Program-made: the position numbers and the translations under genes | Notes under the pieces: model-generated | Database searches by the model: none | The model's input: the letters and a program-made list of their open reading frames with translations, nothing else | What the model was told of the DNA's origin: nothing | Shown: positions 47,911 through 57,605 of the stretch, piece after piece | Position numbering within the stretch: position 1 is the stretch's first letter | Layout of the letters: the number at the start of each line of letters is the position of its first letter | NCBI RefSeq assembly: GCF_020537505.1 | Contig: NZ_JAJBMO010000003.1 | Span: 124,001-188,000, forward strand | DNA length: 64,000 bases | From: Blautia glucerasea | GTDB taxonomy: Bacteria; Bacillota; Clostridia; Lachnospirales; Lachnospiraceae | Reading direction: 5' to 3'

Positions 47911-48933
47911 TTGAAATCCGCGAATATAGAGATTGACTCATTAGATATTTTACAGGAGCTTTTTGGCATCAATGATAAGCTGATCAAGGTGATCGAGAAC
48001 CGCCTTGGCGTATCCATTACCCAGAGAAATTCCTGCATTACCGTTAGCGGGACAAATGATGTAAGGATCCGTTCGGCTGTGAATATCATAGAAGCCATGC
48101 AGGAAGCTCTTGGAAAACAGCAGCAGCTTTCCGTGGATATGATCCATCGCTTTTTAGACGAGACAGAGGAAGAGGATGACAGGGAAGAGGACATTGCAGG
48201 CAGCACCCGTAAGGTGCTTGGGGATGCCGTTACCCTGAATTATAAGAATATCCCCATCCGCACCAAAACAATCGGACAGAAGAATTACATTAATGCACTG
48301 AAGAATAATACCGTAACCATCTGTATTGGACCTGCCGGTACCGGCAAAACCTATCTGGCCGTGGCCTATGCCGCTGAGCTGTACCGGAATGACGAGATTG
48401 AGAGGATCATCTTAAGCCGTCCTGCTATTGAGGCTGGTGAGAAGCTTGGCTTTCTTCCGGGAGATCTGCAGGAGAAGGTGGATCCTTATCTTAAGCCTCT
48501 TTATGACGCATTAAACGACGTTTTTGGACCGGACCAGGCAGCGAAGCTTCGGGAGCGTGGAATCATTGAAGTAGCGCCTCTTGCATATATGCGGGGACGT
48601 ACCCTGAATAACAGCATGATCATTATTGATGAGAGCCAGAATGCTACACTTCCCATTTTGAAAATGGCGCTTACCCGTATTGGTACTGGTTCCAAGATGA
48701 TCCTGACAGGTGATGTAACCCAGATTGACCTTTCGAAAGAGACCGATTCCGGACTTCAGAAATGTGCTTCTATTTTGAAAAATGTGGATGACATTGCAAC
48801 CATTTCCCTAACCAACCGGGACGTTGTCCGTTGCAAGATCGTGAAGGACATTGTAAAAGCCTTTGAGAAAGAAGAAGCGAAGGCCCAGGAGAAGACACAG
48901 AAGCGGGCCACACGCAGGACAAGCCATTCGTAA
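47911..48933 (+). CDS. phoH: PhoH family ATPase
   Basis: 340 residues: an N-terminal KH-like region (to about 100), then the PhoH ATPase with Walker A GPAGTGKTYLA and Walker B MIIIDESQN. Thought to be an RNA helicase-type enzyme that works with YbeY, whose gene follows. TTG start at 47911 with AAGGAGGAG upstream. Confidence 0.93.
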   Translation: MKSANIEIDSLDILQELFGINDKLIKVIENRLGVSITQRNSCITVSGTNDVRIRSAVNIIEAMQEALGKQQQLSVDMIHRFLDETEEEDDREEDIAGSTRKVLGDAVTLNYKNIPIRTKTIGQKNYINALKNNTVTICIGPAGTGKTYLAVAYAAELYRNDEIERIILSRPAIEAGEKLGFLPGDLQEKVDPYLKPLYDALNDVFGPDQAAKLRERGIIEVAPLAYMRGRTLNNSMIIIDESQNATLPILKMALTRIGTGSKMILTGDVTQIDLSKETDSGLQKCASILKNVDDIATISLTNRDVVRCKIVKDIVKAFEKEEAKAQEKTQKRATRRTSHS

Positions 48934-49063
48934 ACTGCCACTTAAGCTTTTGGCAGCAAGAAACAATTTATAGTTTCTGCACAGCTTACGCTGAAAAATA
49001 GATTTTACAGAAAAATTCAGACAAAAGAGTAAAATAAATAGTAACGATTGGGAGGAAGAAATT

Positions 49064-49561
49064 TTGGTGACAATCGAATATGAATGTGAGACTGATTTTG
49101 ACCTGGGACTTGACTGTCCGGCACTTGCAAAGATGGTTGCAGAGAGGGTGCTTGACATGGAGAATTGTCCCTGGGATGCACAGGTGAATCTGGTGCTCAC
49201 AGATAATGAAGAGATTAAACGGGTAAATACAGAATTTCGCGGAATCGAGAGAGCCACTGATGTGCTTTCTTTTCCCATGCTGCCATTCGAGACACCGGCA
49301 GACTATTCTGTAGCAGAGGATGATGAGTCCTGCTTTGATCTTGACAGTGGGGAACTGCTTCTGGGAGATATTATGATTTCAGCAGAGCGGGCCGCAGCCC
49401 AGGCAGAGGAATACGGACACAGTGTGAAAAGGGAATTCTGTTTCCTGGTTGCACACAGCATGCTTCATCTTCTGGGCTATGACCATATGACGCCGGAGGA
49501 GGCTAAGGATATGGAAGCCCGTCAGGCGAAGGCTTTGGATGAGCTTGGAATTACCCGTTGA
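49064..49561 (+). CDS. ybeY: endoribonuclease YbeY
   Basis: 165 residues. The zinc site H-x3-H-x5-H is seen in HSMLHLLGYDH, and the ATDVLSFP motif precedes it. A 16S rRNA maturation and ribosome-quality enzyme. Start TTG 49064 or GTG 49067, after GGGAGGAAG. The 172 bases that follow hold no gene I recognise. Confidence 0.95.
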   Translation: MVTIEYECETDFDLGLDCPALAKMVAERVLDMENCPWDAQVNLVLTDNEEIKRVNTEFRGIERATDVLSFPMLPFETPADYSVAEDDESCFDLDSGELLLGDIMISAERAAAQAEEYGHSVKREFCFLVAHSMLHLLGYDHMTPEEAKDMEARQAKALDELGITR

Positions 49562-49733
49562 TCTATGCTTTTTCGTGCTTGATCTTATCATGGAAGAGGA
49601 CATTGCTTCCCTGATTATAGATGCTCTTACCAGCTGGCAGATTACAATTTGCAGATGGGACGGGAAGGTGTCTATGAGGAGAACAGTGATTTTCAATGTA
49701 TAAGATGAATATAAGGCATAAGGAGGATGTGAC

Positions 49734-50750
49734 ATGAAGAGAAAATTATTTAAGCTTCTCACAGGCGTACTGCTTTCCTGTACACTTGCAGGATCTGCAG
49801 TTATGGTACAGGCAGAGGAGAATCAGGAGACTACCGTTAAGAGCTACCTGACAGGTGAAGATGTATCCCAGAGCGTTGGCAGAAGAAGGCCTATAGCAGT
49901 TATGCTGGGAAATGATGCAGACGGTGCCCCACAGAGCGGAACGGAGAATGCCGGGGTGATCTATGAAGCACCTGTAGAGGGAAGCATCACCCGTCTGATG
50001 GCGATCATTGAGGACTATGACAATCTCCCACGGATCGGATCTGTAAGAAGCTGTCGTGATTATTTCCTGTTTTATGCAAATGAGTATGATGCCATCTATT
50101 CCCATTATGGACAGGCTGTCTATGCATTGCAGTACCTAGACCAGCATCTGATCGACAATCTGAACGGTCTTACCCTTGGAAACGCGTACTACCGTACCAC
50201 CGACCGGGTGGCACCACACAATGCCTACACCGATTTTTCCCATCTTCAGGCTGGTATCCAGAGCCTTGGATACAGCCAGGAGTACAAGGAAAATTACAAT
50301 GGACATTTCCAGTTTGCAGCAGATGGAACCCAGACCACTTTGGATAACGGAATTTCTGCAGGTGTAGTAAAGCTGGACAATTTTGCCTACAATCATCCAT
50401 GGTTTGAATATAATGCAGAAACTGGGGAATACAGCCGCTTCCAGTTTGGTGCACCTCATATCGACCAGAATACGGGCAATCAGCTGACTTGTGAGAATAT
50501 TATCTTACAGTATTCTAATTATGAGCCTTATGATCCCAATGGATATCTGAACATTGATACCCAGTCCGGCGGCGAGGGTAAATACATTACCAAAGGCAAG
50601 GCCATTGACATTAAGTGGACCAAGGATTCCCAGTGGGGAACAACCCATTACTATGACAGCGCAAGTGGGGAAGAGATCCGGCTGAATCCTGGAAAAACAT
50701 GGGTAGAGATTGTTTTGAATGATTCTGTGGACTCGGTGTCCATACAGTAA
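49734..50750 (+). CDS. secreted DUF3048 (YerB-like) protein
   Basis: 338 residues. Signal peptide about 1-27 ending VQA; no lipobox cysteine at the junction. The DUF3048 domain is plain: RPIAVMLGNDADGAPQSG, AGVIYEAPVEGSITRLMAI, RIGSVRSCRDYFL. YerB-like proteins are surface proteins of unknown role. AAGGAGG precedes the ATG. Confidence 0.88.
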   Translation: MKRKLFKLLTGVLLSCTLAGSAVMVQAEENQETTVKSYLTGEDVSQSVGRRRPIAVMLGNDADGAPQSGTENAGVIYEAPVEGSITRLMAIIEDYDNLPRIGSVRSCRDYFLFYANEYDAIYSHYGQAVYALQYLDQHLIDNLNGLTLGNAYYRTTDRVAPHNAYTDFSHLQAGIQSLGYSQEYKENYNGHFQFAADGTQTTLDNGISAGVVKLDNFAYNHPWFEYNAETGEYSRFQFGAPHIDQNTGNQLTCENIILQYSNYEPYDPNGYLNIDTQSGGEGKYITKGKAIDIKWTKDSQWGTTHYYDSASGEEIRLNPGKTWVEIVLNDSVDSVSIQ

Positions 50751-50833
50751 TGGGAAAAAAGTACCTTGCGTCGGTTTTTACTGCATAAATTTAAACAGAT
50801 GTGATGTCAGCAGATGACATTATAGAATAAGGG

Positions 50834-50865
50834 GGAACGCTAGGAAATTTGGCGTTCTCTTTTTG
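50834..50865 (+). terminator. terminator of the DUF3048 gene
   Basis: GAACGC (50835-50840) pairs with GCGTTC (50852-50857), followed by TCTTTTT. Confidence 0.7.
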
Positions 50866-50866
50866 A

Positions 50867-50916
50867 ATTTACACGAGCAACAAGTCAAATTCGTGGAACG
50901 TGTTTTGGTTCGTTAG
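50867..50916 (+). repeat. dispersed element family B, copy 3 (deleted)
   Basis: Matches both ends of the family (ACGAGCAACAAGTCAAA and AACGTGTTTTGGTTCGTTAG) with the middle missing. It follows the terminator T-run. Confidence 0.65.
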
Positions 50917-51074
50917 CAAAATCTTTGTGCATGGGAGCCATGGGAAATAGTTTTGCGCTTTAAAATGTGAAATTTTTCTGAAATTAGACAGTGTTTTCTT
51001 AGAAACCATGGACGAATGGATAAAAATGATGTAAGATAGGAAGCTGAAATATAATAACGGAGTTGACGGATAAA

Positions 51075-51932
51075 ATGAATGATCGTGGAAGACTTAAAGA
51101 TAAAAAACGTATTGTAATCAAGATCGGAAGCTCTTCTCTTACCCATGCCCAGACGGGCAAGCTGAATCTTCGGAAGCTTGAAATTCTGGTAAGAGAGCTG
51201 GGAGATCTTCGAAATCAGGGAAAGGACGTGGTTCTGGTATCCTCAGGAGCCATCGCAGTAGGGGCAGCAGCCCTTGGCTTTAAAGAAAAGCCCCAGGAGT
51301 CCCGCCAGAAGCAGGCCTGTGCAGCAGTTGGGCAGGCCAGACTGATGATGATCTATCAGAAACTGTTTGGAGAGTATAACCAGATGGCAGGCCAGATCCT
51401 GATGACCAAGAATACCATGGTAAACAATGCCAACCGTAAGAACGCAGAGAATACCTTTAATGAGCTTTTATCTATGGGGGTAATCCCTATTGTAAATGAA
51501 AATGACTCTATTTCCACTTATGAGCTGCAGTCCCTGGAGAAATTCGGAGATAACGATACTCTTTCCGCAGTAGTTGCGGCACTGATCGGCGCAGATCTTC
51601 TGATCCTGATGTCTGATATTGACGGACTTTTTACAGATGATCCCAATACCAATCCGGATGCCAGATTTATTGATACGGTGGAAACGCTGGATGAGAAACT
51701 GCTTGACATGGGAAAAGGTTCTACAGGAAGCAAGGTAGGTACCGGCGGTATGGCGACCAAGCTTACTGCAGCCAGAATTGCCACTGCAGCGGGCACTGAT
51801 ATGGTAATTGCAAATGGCGGTGATTTTCACAATATTCACCGTATTGTGGAAGGAGAAGCCTGTGGCACCCTGTTTGTGGGAAAGAAAGAGGAAGAGTTTT
51901 TCCTGATCGACTATATCGAAAAATTATTATAG
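51075..51932 (+). CDS. proB: glutamate 5-kinase
   Basis: 285 residues: amino-acid-kinase fold with KIGSSSLTH, VSSGAIAVG, NENDSIS and the ATP loop KVGTGGMATKL. The C-terminal PUA domain of the longer ProB forms is absent. First step of proline synthesis; proA is three genes on, in the same direction. Start at 51075 (CGGAG upstream); the TTG at 51063 is possible. Confidence 0.95.
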   Translation: MNDRGRLKDKKRIVIKIGSSSLTHAQTGKLNLRKLEILVRELGDLRNQGKDVVLVSSGAIAVGAAALGFKEKPQESRQKQACAAVGQARLMMIYQKLFGEYNQMAGQILMTKNTMVNNANRKNAENTFNELLSMGVIPIVNENDSISTYELQSLEKFGDNDTLSAVVAALIGADLLILMSDIDGLFTDDPNTNPDARFIDTVETLDEKLLDMGKGSTGSKVGTGGMATKLTAARIATAAGTDMVIANGGDFHNIHRIVEGEACGTLFVGKKEEEFFLIDYIEKLL

Positions 51933-51983
51933 AGTACAGATAAAATTAAAATTACACAGAATATTTACAGGAGGAGTATGATA

Positions 51984-52205
51984 ATGGACAGCACAAAAAT
52001 CGACCGCATTAACACCCTTCACCACAAGGCACAGAGTGTAGGTCTTACAGAAGAAGAGAAAAAGGAGCAGGCAGAGCTTCGCAAGGAATATATTGCTACC
52101 ATCAAGATGAACCTTAGAAACCAGCTGGATAACATTGATGTGAAAGAAGCTGATGGAACGATCGTAAATCTTGGAGAAAGATATGGAAGAAAAAAGACTC
52201 ATTAG
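51984..52205 (+). CDS. DUF896 (YnzC-like) protein
   Basis: 73 residues, small charged helical protein with the family's IDRINTLHHKAQSVGLTEEEK start and LR-EYIATIK-NL. Role unknown (a Bacillus relative is under SOS control). I chose 51984, 9 bases after AGGAGG; the ATG at 51978 is only 3 bases from it. Overlaps the next gene by 23 bases. Confidence 0.88.
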   Translation: MDSTKIDRINTLHHKAQSVGLTEEEKKEQAELRKEYIATIKMNLRNQLDNIDVKEADGTIVNLGERYGRKKTH

Positions 52206-52746
52206 AAAGCAGATATTTGCCGCCAGGAAGCAGTGCAGCGATAGGCAGATTGACCAATGGAGCCGTCAGGTAACAGAAAATATCATCGGCCTTCCTGAGT
52301 TTACAGCTGCCAGGCGGATTATGGCTTATGCAGATTACAATCACGAAGTGATCACAAGATATGTGATCGGGGAAGCCTGGAGAGCTGGGAAAGAAGTTGC
52401 CGTACCCAAGGTTGTGGGAAAAGATATGGTCTTTTACAGACTTACTGATTTTTCCCAGTTAGAGCCTGGGTATTTCGGAATTCCAGAGCCGGTAAGAGGT
52501 GAGATCACAGAGTGGGACGATGCACTTATGGTCATGCCTGGAGTAGCCTTTGATCCTGAGAATAACAGGGTGGGTTACGGCGGCGGTTTTTATGACCGTT
52601 TTCTGGAAAGGCATCCGGATATTCTGAGAGTAGCAGCAGCTTTTGATTTTCAGATTCTGGAAAAGGTTCCTACAGAACCCACGGACATTTGTCCTCAGAT
52701 CATTGTGACACAGAGTAAGATTTACCGGAAGGAGGACGTACTATGA
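52183..52746 (+). CDS. 5-formyltetrahydrofolate cyclo-ligase
   Basis: 187 residues. MTHFS signature [22 protein letters not shown], with an N-terminal [13 protein letters not shown] segment. It converts 5-formyl-THF to 5,10-methenyl-THF. Starts inside the DUF896 gene and ends in an ATGA overlap with proA. Confidence 0.93.
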   Translation: MEEKRLIRKQIFAARKQCSDRQIDQWSRQVTENIIGLPEFTAARRIMAYADYNHEVITRYVIGEAWRAGKEVAVPKVVGKDMVFYRLTDFSQLEPGYFGIPEPVRGEITEWDDALMVMPGVAFDPENNRVGYGGGFYDRFLERHPDILRVAAAFDFQILEKVPTEPTDICPQIIVTQSKIYRKEDVL

Positions 52747-53993
52747 ATGAAATGCTGGAAACTCTTGGCAGGAATGCCAAAGAAGCAGAAATAGTTCTTC
52801 GTAACCTGGATACCGCCAAGAAGAATCAGGTCTTAGAAGCCGTTGCAGACAGTCTCATTGCAAATTCCAGAGAGCTTCTTGAGGCCAATGCCATTGATGT
52901 AAAAAATGGCCGGGAGAATCAGATGCCAGAAGGACTTGTGGACCGTCTGATGCTGACGGAAGCCAGAATTGAGGGAATGGCGGAGGGACTTCGCCAGGTA
53001 GCATCTCTGGAGGATCCCATTGGGGAAGTGATCGGCATGAAGAAGCGTCCAAATGGGCTTCTGATCGGTCAGAAAAGAGTGCCTCTTGGAGTGATCGGAA
53101 TTATTTATGAAGCGCGTCCAAATGTGACAGCTGACGCTTTTGCCCTTTGTTTTAAAACAGGTAATGTGGTGATCTTAAAAGGCGGAAGTGATGCTATTCA
53201 CTCCAATACGGCCATTGTGGACTGCATCCGCAGAACTTTGGAAGAGAATGGGATTACCAGTAATGCCATTCAGCTGATCACAGATACCTCCAGGGAAACA
53301 GCCGGTGAGTTCATAAAAATGAATGAGTATGTGGATGTACTGATCCCAAGAGGCGGCAGAGGACTTATCAGTACAGTTGTGAATAACAGCACCATTCCGG
53401 TCATCGAAACTGGTACTGGAAATTGCCACATTTACGTAGACGAGAGTGCAGATCTTCAGATGGCAGCAGACATTGTGATGAATGCCAAGACACAGAGAGT
53501 GGGTGTCTGCAATGCCTGTGAATCTCTTCTGGTGCATGAGAAGGTAAAAGATGCCTTCCTTCCGGTTCTTGCCAGGCGGCTTCGCACCAGGAATGTGGAA
53601 ATGCGTGCTGACGAGGAAGCCAAAGCTCTGATTCCGGATGCGGTGCCGGCAACGGAGGAAGACTGGGGAACCGAATATCTGGATTACATTCTTTCCATTA
53701 AGGTTGTGGGCGGCGTGGACGAGGCAATCCGTCACATTAACCGCTATAATACCGGTCATTCTGAGGCAATCATTACCAAAGATTATAATAACGCACAGAA
53801 ATTTCTGGATGAGGTAGACGCGGCAGCAGTATATGTAAATGCCTCAACCCGTTTTACAGATGGGTTTGAGTTTGGATTTGGGGCAGAAATCGGCATTAGC
53901 ACCCAGAAGCTTCATGCCCGTGGACCTATGGGACTTTTGGCACTTACTTCCACAAAATTTATCATATATGGAAATGGACAGATTCGTCCATAG
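52743..53993 (+). CDS. proA: glutamate-5-semialdehyde dehydrogenase
   Basis: 416 residues with [30 protein letters not shown], the nucleophile Cys in [10 protein letters not shown] and [22 protein letters not shown] near the end. It makes glutamate semialdehyde from the proB product. Coupled to the folate gene by ATGA. Confidence 0.97.
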   Translation: MNEMLETLGRNAKEAEIVLRNLDTAKKNQVLEAVADSLIANSRELLEANAIDVKNGRENQMPEGLVDRLMLTEARIEGMAEGLRQVASLEDPIGEVIGMKKRPNGLLIGQKRVPLGVIGIIYEARPNVTADAFALCFKTGNVVILKGGSDAIHSNTAIVDCIRRTLEENGITSNAIQLITDTSRETAGEFIKMNEYVDVLIPRGGRGLISTVVNNSTIPVIETGTGNCHIYVDESADLQMAADIVMNAKTQRVGVCNACESLLVHEKVKDAFLPVLARRLRTRNVEMRADEEAKALIPDAVPATEEDWGTEYLDYILSIKVVGGVDEAIRHINRYNTGHSEAIITKDYNNAQKFLDEVDAAAVYVNASTRFTDGFEFGFGAEIGISTQKLHARGPMGLLALTSTKFIIYGNGQIRP

Positions 53994-54047
53994 GTTTGAT
54001 TTTTTAATCGAAATGTGCTATACTGGACTAGATGTTGATGTTACTAC

Positions 54048-54190
54048 GTTACTGTTCGCAGGTAATGTTCCGCGAGGTGCTTTTTGTGGGCAAAGCTCAC
54101 GAAAAACCTGAGAATTGCGGCGCGAAATCATGCAAAGCATGATTTCTGTGCATCGCGAAGCGCGTTGCTGTGAACGGAGTGAACAGTAAC
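54048..54190 (+). mobile_element. element family A, complete copy 2 (143 bp)
   Basis: Ends GTTACTGTTCGC and GTGAACAGTAAC are inverted repeats (11 of 12). Flanking 8-bp direct repeats GTTACTAC stand at 54040-54047 and 54191-54198. Same length and sequence as 27137-27279, inverted. No coding capacity. The interior has an AAATCATGC-AAA-GCATGATTT hairpin. Confidence 0.88.
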
Positions 54191-54256
54191 GTTACTACTT
54201 CAGGTAACATGGAATACTTAATACGGGGGACTCATATATAAGGAGGTCTTTTTAAA

Positions 54257-56452
54257 ATGAAGAAAAAGCAACTTTTGGCATTGATTATGGCTGGAACCAT
54301 TGTGACCGGAATGTCACCGGCTACAGTGGCATTTGCAGAAGAGGCCCAGACCATGACTATAGATGATACTGTAGCAGTAGCCGCAGAGTCAGAGGAGAGC
54401 GAAGAGACAGCGGCAGAACCAGCTGGGGATACCACAGAGGCTCCATCGGATACCACAGCAGATGAACCAGCAGCAGACATTCCGGCAGATACACCGGCTG
54501 CTGAGCCTACACAGGAGCCAGCAGACACACCAGCTGCTGAGGATACAGCTGAAATTTCTGACGATGGATTTGGAAGCGGTGATACAGAAGAGATGACAGA
54601 TACAGAGACTGAGATTGCAGTTCAGGCTGAGGAGAATTCTACTGGAAAGATTTATATCCAGGCAGAGGATGGCACTCAGACGGAGTATGCTTCTTTAGAG
54701 GAAGCCATTGCAAGTGCGCCGGTTGATATTGGCAAGGATGGTACTTTAACTCAGATTCTGATCACTGGTTCCATTGAAATCAGTAAGCCTGTTGTAATTG
54801 ATCAGAATAAAAACATCTCTATTGCAGCCGCAGAAGATAACACTACAATAACACGTGCTTCTGGCTTTAAAGGCGATATGTTTCAGGTAACTGGTGAGAA
54901 TACTTCCTTCCAGTTTGGAACAGGCAAGAATGGAGATACGGTATTAAATCTTACGGTAAATGGTGCACCAGATGAAGGTGATGCAGAAGGCTCTATTGTA
55001 AAAATGGCTTCCGGATATTTTGGAATAAATGATGGAGTTACCCTGACAGGCAACCGCACAAATGCAGCTGGATCTGCGATTTATAACGATGGCGGAAGCA
55101 TTGTACTTGGCGGTGGTACTATTACCAAGAACCAGTCTTATGAAGAAACTACAGGCGGAGCCATTTACAGTACAGGCGTTATTTATGTATCTGGTTCTGT
55201 AGTAGTAAACGACAATAAAGATGATGCAGTTAATGATAACAGTATTGTGTTAAATGGAGACGGCGCTTATATCCGCGCAGCAGGTGTTCTTACAGAGGGA
55301 GCTAATCTTCAGGTAAGAAGAGCAGATGCAGCTGCTGGCAAGACATTAGTTGCTATTGGTGATGGAGCAGACACCACAATTGAGAACGTTTTAACGTATG
55401 TTCACTATCTGGATTCCACATATACTATTAATACATCAACTGGTAAATTAGAGGAGATTTCCGAGCCAACCAGCTCTATGGAACTGGTTGCAGATGGAAT
55501 TTCATGGAATAAGGCTTATGAGCATACCATTGACCTTAGTTTCCACGCAAATGATGCAGGTACAGGCGGTAAATATTATGTTACTTGGATGAAGAAATCT
55601 GATTCCACACCAAGTTTTGAAGAAGTAAAGAAGGATAACAGTGATTCTGGATATATTACAGGTCCGGTTTCCATTTCCATTAGTGGAGTTGCTTATGATA
55701 CTCCAATCAAGGTTGTTGTTTATGGAGAGGATGGCAATGGATTAGCTGCAGCCGAGCCGTTGGTACTTACCTTAAAGGCGAAGGCTACACCTCCTACTGA
55801 GACTCCTACTACACCAACCCCAACTACTCGTGCTACCATCAATCCATCTGTCAGTGAGAGTAAAGTTACTGGATTGGAGAAGCCGCTGGCTTTCTATCCG
55901 AAGACTATGTATAACTTCAAGGTAACAGGTGCCGGAACAGATAATACAAGCCCGGTTAAGGGAGACACCAAGTGGATTCCATACGGCTGGAGCATGTCTG
56001 CAAAGAACATTGACACTGGTTATCAGAAGAGCTGGTCTATCGGTAACGTAAATGGGATCAAGCAGGCGAAGACATTTAAGATGTATATCTTCTTCCAGAA
56101 ATACATTTACAACGGAACTGAGTGGGAAGCAACTGGCGTGAAGGAAGCTCTTCCAACAGAGTTCAAGTCCAAAACAATCGACTTCACTGTAACTCCAGCT
56201 GGCACCATTACACCGGCTGCAACTGATGGTACTGGCGGATATAGCCCAGACGGTACTGGTGATGGTACAGGAGACGGCACCGGTGATGATGCAGAGAATC
56301 ACGATGGCAGCGACAGCGATACAGGATCTTCTTCTGCAACCAATGCAAGAACCGCAGATAACTCCCCGATCGCGACCATGATGATGCTCGCAAGTCTTTC
56401 CCTTGTAGCTGGCGGTTATGTAATCGTTAGAAAGAGAAAAAAAGGAATCTAA
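54257..56452 (+). CDS. wall-anchored surface protein with beta-helix-like domain
   Basis: 731 residues: signal peptide (about 1-29), an acidic Ala/Pro/Thr/Asp-rich stretch (about 45-120), a right-handed beta-helix-like region (about 135-330; GSAIYNDGGSIVLGGGTI, TGGAIYSTGVIYVSG), an Ig-like or unassigned region, a Pro/Thr linker near 515, a C-terminal domain and a Gly/Thr/Asp tail. It ends NARTADNSP, a membrane helix and RKRKKG, a sortase-type signal but with ARTAD in place of LPxTG. Adhesin-like; ligand unknown. GGAGG before the ATG. Confidence 0.82.
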   Translation: MKKKQLLALIMAGTIVTGMSPATVAFAEEAQTMTIDDTVAVAAESEESEETAAEPAGDTTEAPSDTTADEPAADIPADTPAAEPTQEPADTPAAEDTAEISDDGFGSGDTEEMTDTETEIAVQAEENSTGKIYIQAEDGTQTEYASLEEAIASAPVDIGKDGTLTQILITGSIEISKPVVIDQNKNISIAAAEDNTTITRASGFKGDMFQVTGENTSFQFGTGKNGDTVLNLTVNGAPDEGDAEGSIVKMASGYFGINDGVTLTGNRTNAAGSAIYNDGGSIVLGGGTITKNQSYEETTGGAIYSTGVIYVSGSVVVNDNKDDAVNDNSIVLNGDGAYIRAAGVLTEGANLQVRRADAAAGKTLVAIGDGADTTIENVLTYVHYLDSTYTINTSTGKLEEISEPTSSMELVADGISWNKAYEHTIDLSFHANDAGTGGKYYVTWMKKSDSTPSFEEVKKDNSDSGYITGPVSISISGVAYDTPIKVVVYGEDGNGLAAAEPLVLTLKAKATPPTETPTTPTPTTRATINPSVSESKVTGLEKPLAFYPKTMYNFKVTGAGTDNTSPVKGDTKWIPYGWSMSAKNIDTGYQKSWSIGNVNGIKQAKTFKMYIFFQKYIYNGTEWEATGVKEALPTEFKSKTIDFTVTPAGTITPAATDGTGGYSPDGTGDGTGDGTGDDAENHDGSDSDTGSSSATNARTADNSPIATMMMLASLSLVAGGYVIVRKRKKGI

Positions 56453-56468
56453 AAAGTGAAATGTACGC

Positions 56469-56495
56469 AAGGCAGGTCTTAGGACCTGCCTTTTT
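56469..56495 (+). terminator. terminator of the surface protein gene
   Basis: AAGGCAGGTC pairs perfectly with GACCTGCCTT, followed by a T-run. Confidence 0.92.
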
Positions 56496-56560
56496 GCATA
56501 TAATGATATTGGCGGCGGGGGACAGGCTGGTACTTGAAATGCAATACTGTCTGAGTTTTT

Positions 56561-56576
56561 CCTCCGCTGCAGGAGG
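56561..56576 (+). promoter_or_regulatory. hairpin over the ribosome site of the M14-like gene
   Basis: CCTCC (56561-56565) faces GGAGG (56572-56576) across a 6-base loop; GGAGG is the ribosome site 6 bases before the ATG at 56583. Confidence 0.45.
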
Positions 56577-56582
56577 TAAAAT

Positions 56583-57554
56583 ATGTTGTCAGAAACGAAG
56601 AATGCCGCAGAAGAAAAAGCAGAATATAGAAAAAAAACGATACATAGAAAAACAGAGCCAAGCGCAGAAACAGTACCTTCATATGAAAAAATATATTATT
56701 CCCTATGGGAAATGGCGAGCAGGTACAGTAGCTTTTGTCAGTTCCGGGTGATTGGAAACAGCCATGATGACAGAATGATCCCTATGCTGGAAATCGGAAC
56801 AGGAGCACAGCTGATTTTCTGTGTGGCAGGGATCAACGGAACCCAGGCACTTTTGCCCGAGCTTCTTCTAAAAATGGCGGGAGAATATTGCAGGGCTTAC
56901 GAATGCAGATGGCAATTGGAAGAATTTTATGAAGTGCGAAAGCTTCTGGATAAAATAAGAGTCTGCATGATTCCCCTTTTAAACCCGGATGGCTATGAAA
57001 TCTGCAGGAATGGTTTTGGAACCATAAGAAATCCTATTTACAGGCAGATGCTTCGCATGCAGAGCATTCCTGACAAGGATTTTGGATATAATGCAAGAGG
57101 TATGGATCTTGCACACAATTTTCCAACGATCCATTATATCCGTTCGCGGATGGGAGAAGAACCTGCCAGTGAGAACGAGACGAAGGCGTTGATCCGGATC
57201 ATTCAGGAATACGGTGGCAGAGGCTTTTTATCCTTTGGGCAGTCAGGAAGAGAGATTATTTATTATCATAGTCAGCAAGGAATCGGATGTTTGCCAAAGT
57301 CTTACCGCCTGGCGCGGCATATGCAGAAGTCATCCTCTTATCATCTGGAAAAAGAGCAGATGGCAGAATCGTCCAACCAGAAATTTAAGGGAATGGGTAC
57401 ACCGGAGCAATACTATATTCAGACTATAAAACAGCCAGCTTTTCGCATTAAAGTGCCGGCACCAGGAGGCAGTGTGGGGGAAGAGAGCAAGAAGACCATA
57501 TATGAGGAAATCCATTTACTTCCATTAGAGTATATTTTTTCATTAGATAATTAA
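56583..57554 (+). CDS. M14 carboxypeptidase-like pseudoenzyme
   Basis: 323 residues with the scaffold of the M14 zinc carboxypeptidases, nearest the gamma-D-glutamyl-diamino acid peptidases: IFCVAGINGTQ, IPLLNPDGYEI, NARGMDLAHNFP, ENETKALI, LSFGQSGREIIYY. Every catalytic position is changed: the ligands H-x-x-E read N85 and Q88, the Asn-Arg pair reads Ala-His, the third ligand His (S-Y-H-S) reads SFG at G219, and the catalytic Glu (TIE) is K290. The frame is intact with a good ribosome site, so it is kept, probably as a binding protein. No signal peptide. Confidence 0.78.
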   Translation: MLSETKNAAEEKAEYRKKTIHRKTEPSAETVPSYEKIYYSLWEMASRYSSFCQFRVIGNSHDDRMIPMLEIGTGAQLIFCVAGINGTQALLPELLLKMAGEYCRAYECRWQLEEFYEVRKLLDKIRVCMIPLLNPDGYEICRNGFGTIRNPIYRQMLRMQSIPDKDFGYNARGMDLAHNFPTIHYIRSRMGEEPASENETKALIRIIQEYGGRGFLSFGQSGREIIYYHSQQGIGCLPKSYRLARHMQKSSSYHLEKEQMAESSNQKFKGMGTPEQYYIQTIKQPAFRIKVPAPGGSVGEESKKTIYEEIHLLPLEYIFSLDN

Positions 57555-57567
57555 AGCAGATAATAAG

Positions 57568-57605
57568 ACAGAGATGCCAGACTGTATTCTGACATCTCTG
57601 TTTTT
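57568..57605 (+). terminator. terminator of the M14-like gene
   Basis: ACAGAGATG pairs with CATCTCTGT, followed by TTTTT. Confidence 0.85.

Noticed and set aside
49562..49733. gene remnant between ybeY and the DUF3048 gene
   Set aside because: Short frames with no clear similarity; cannot be told from plain intergenic DNA.
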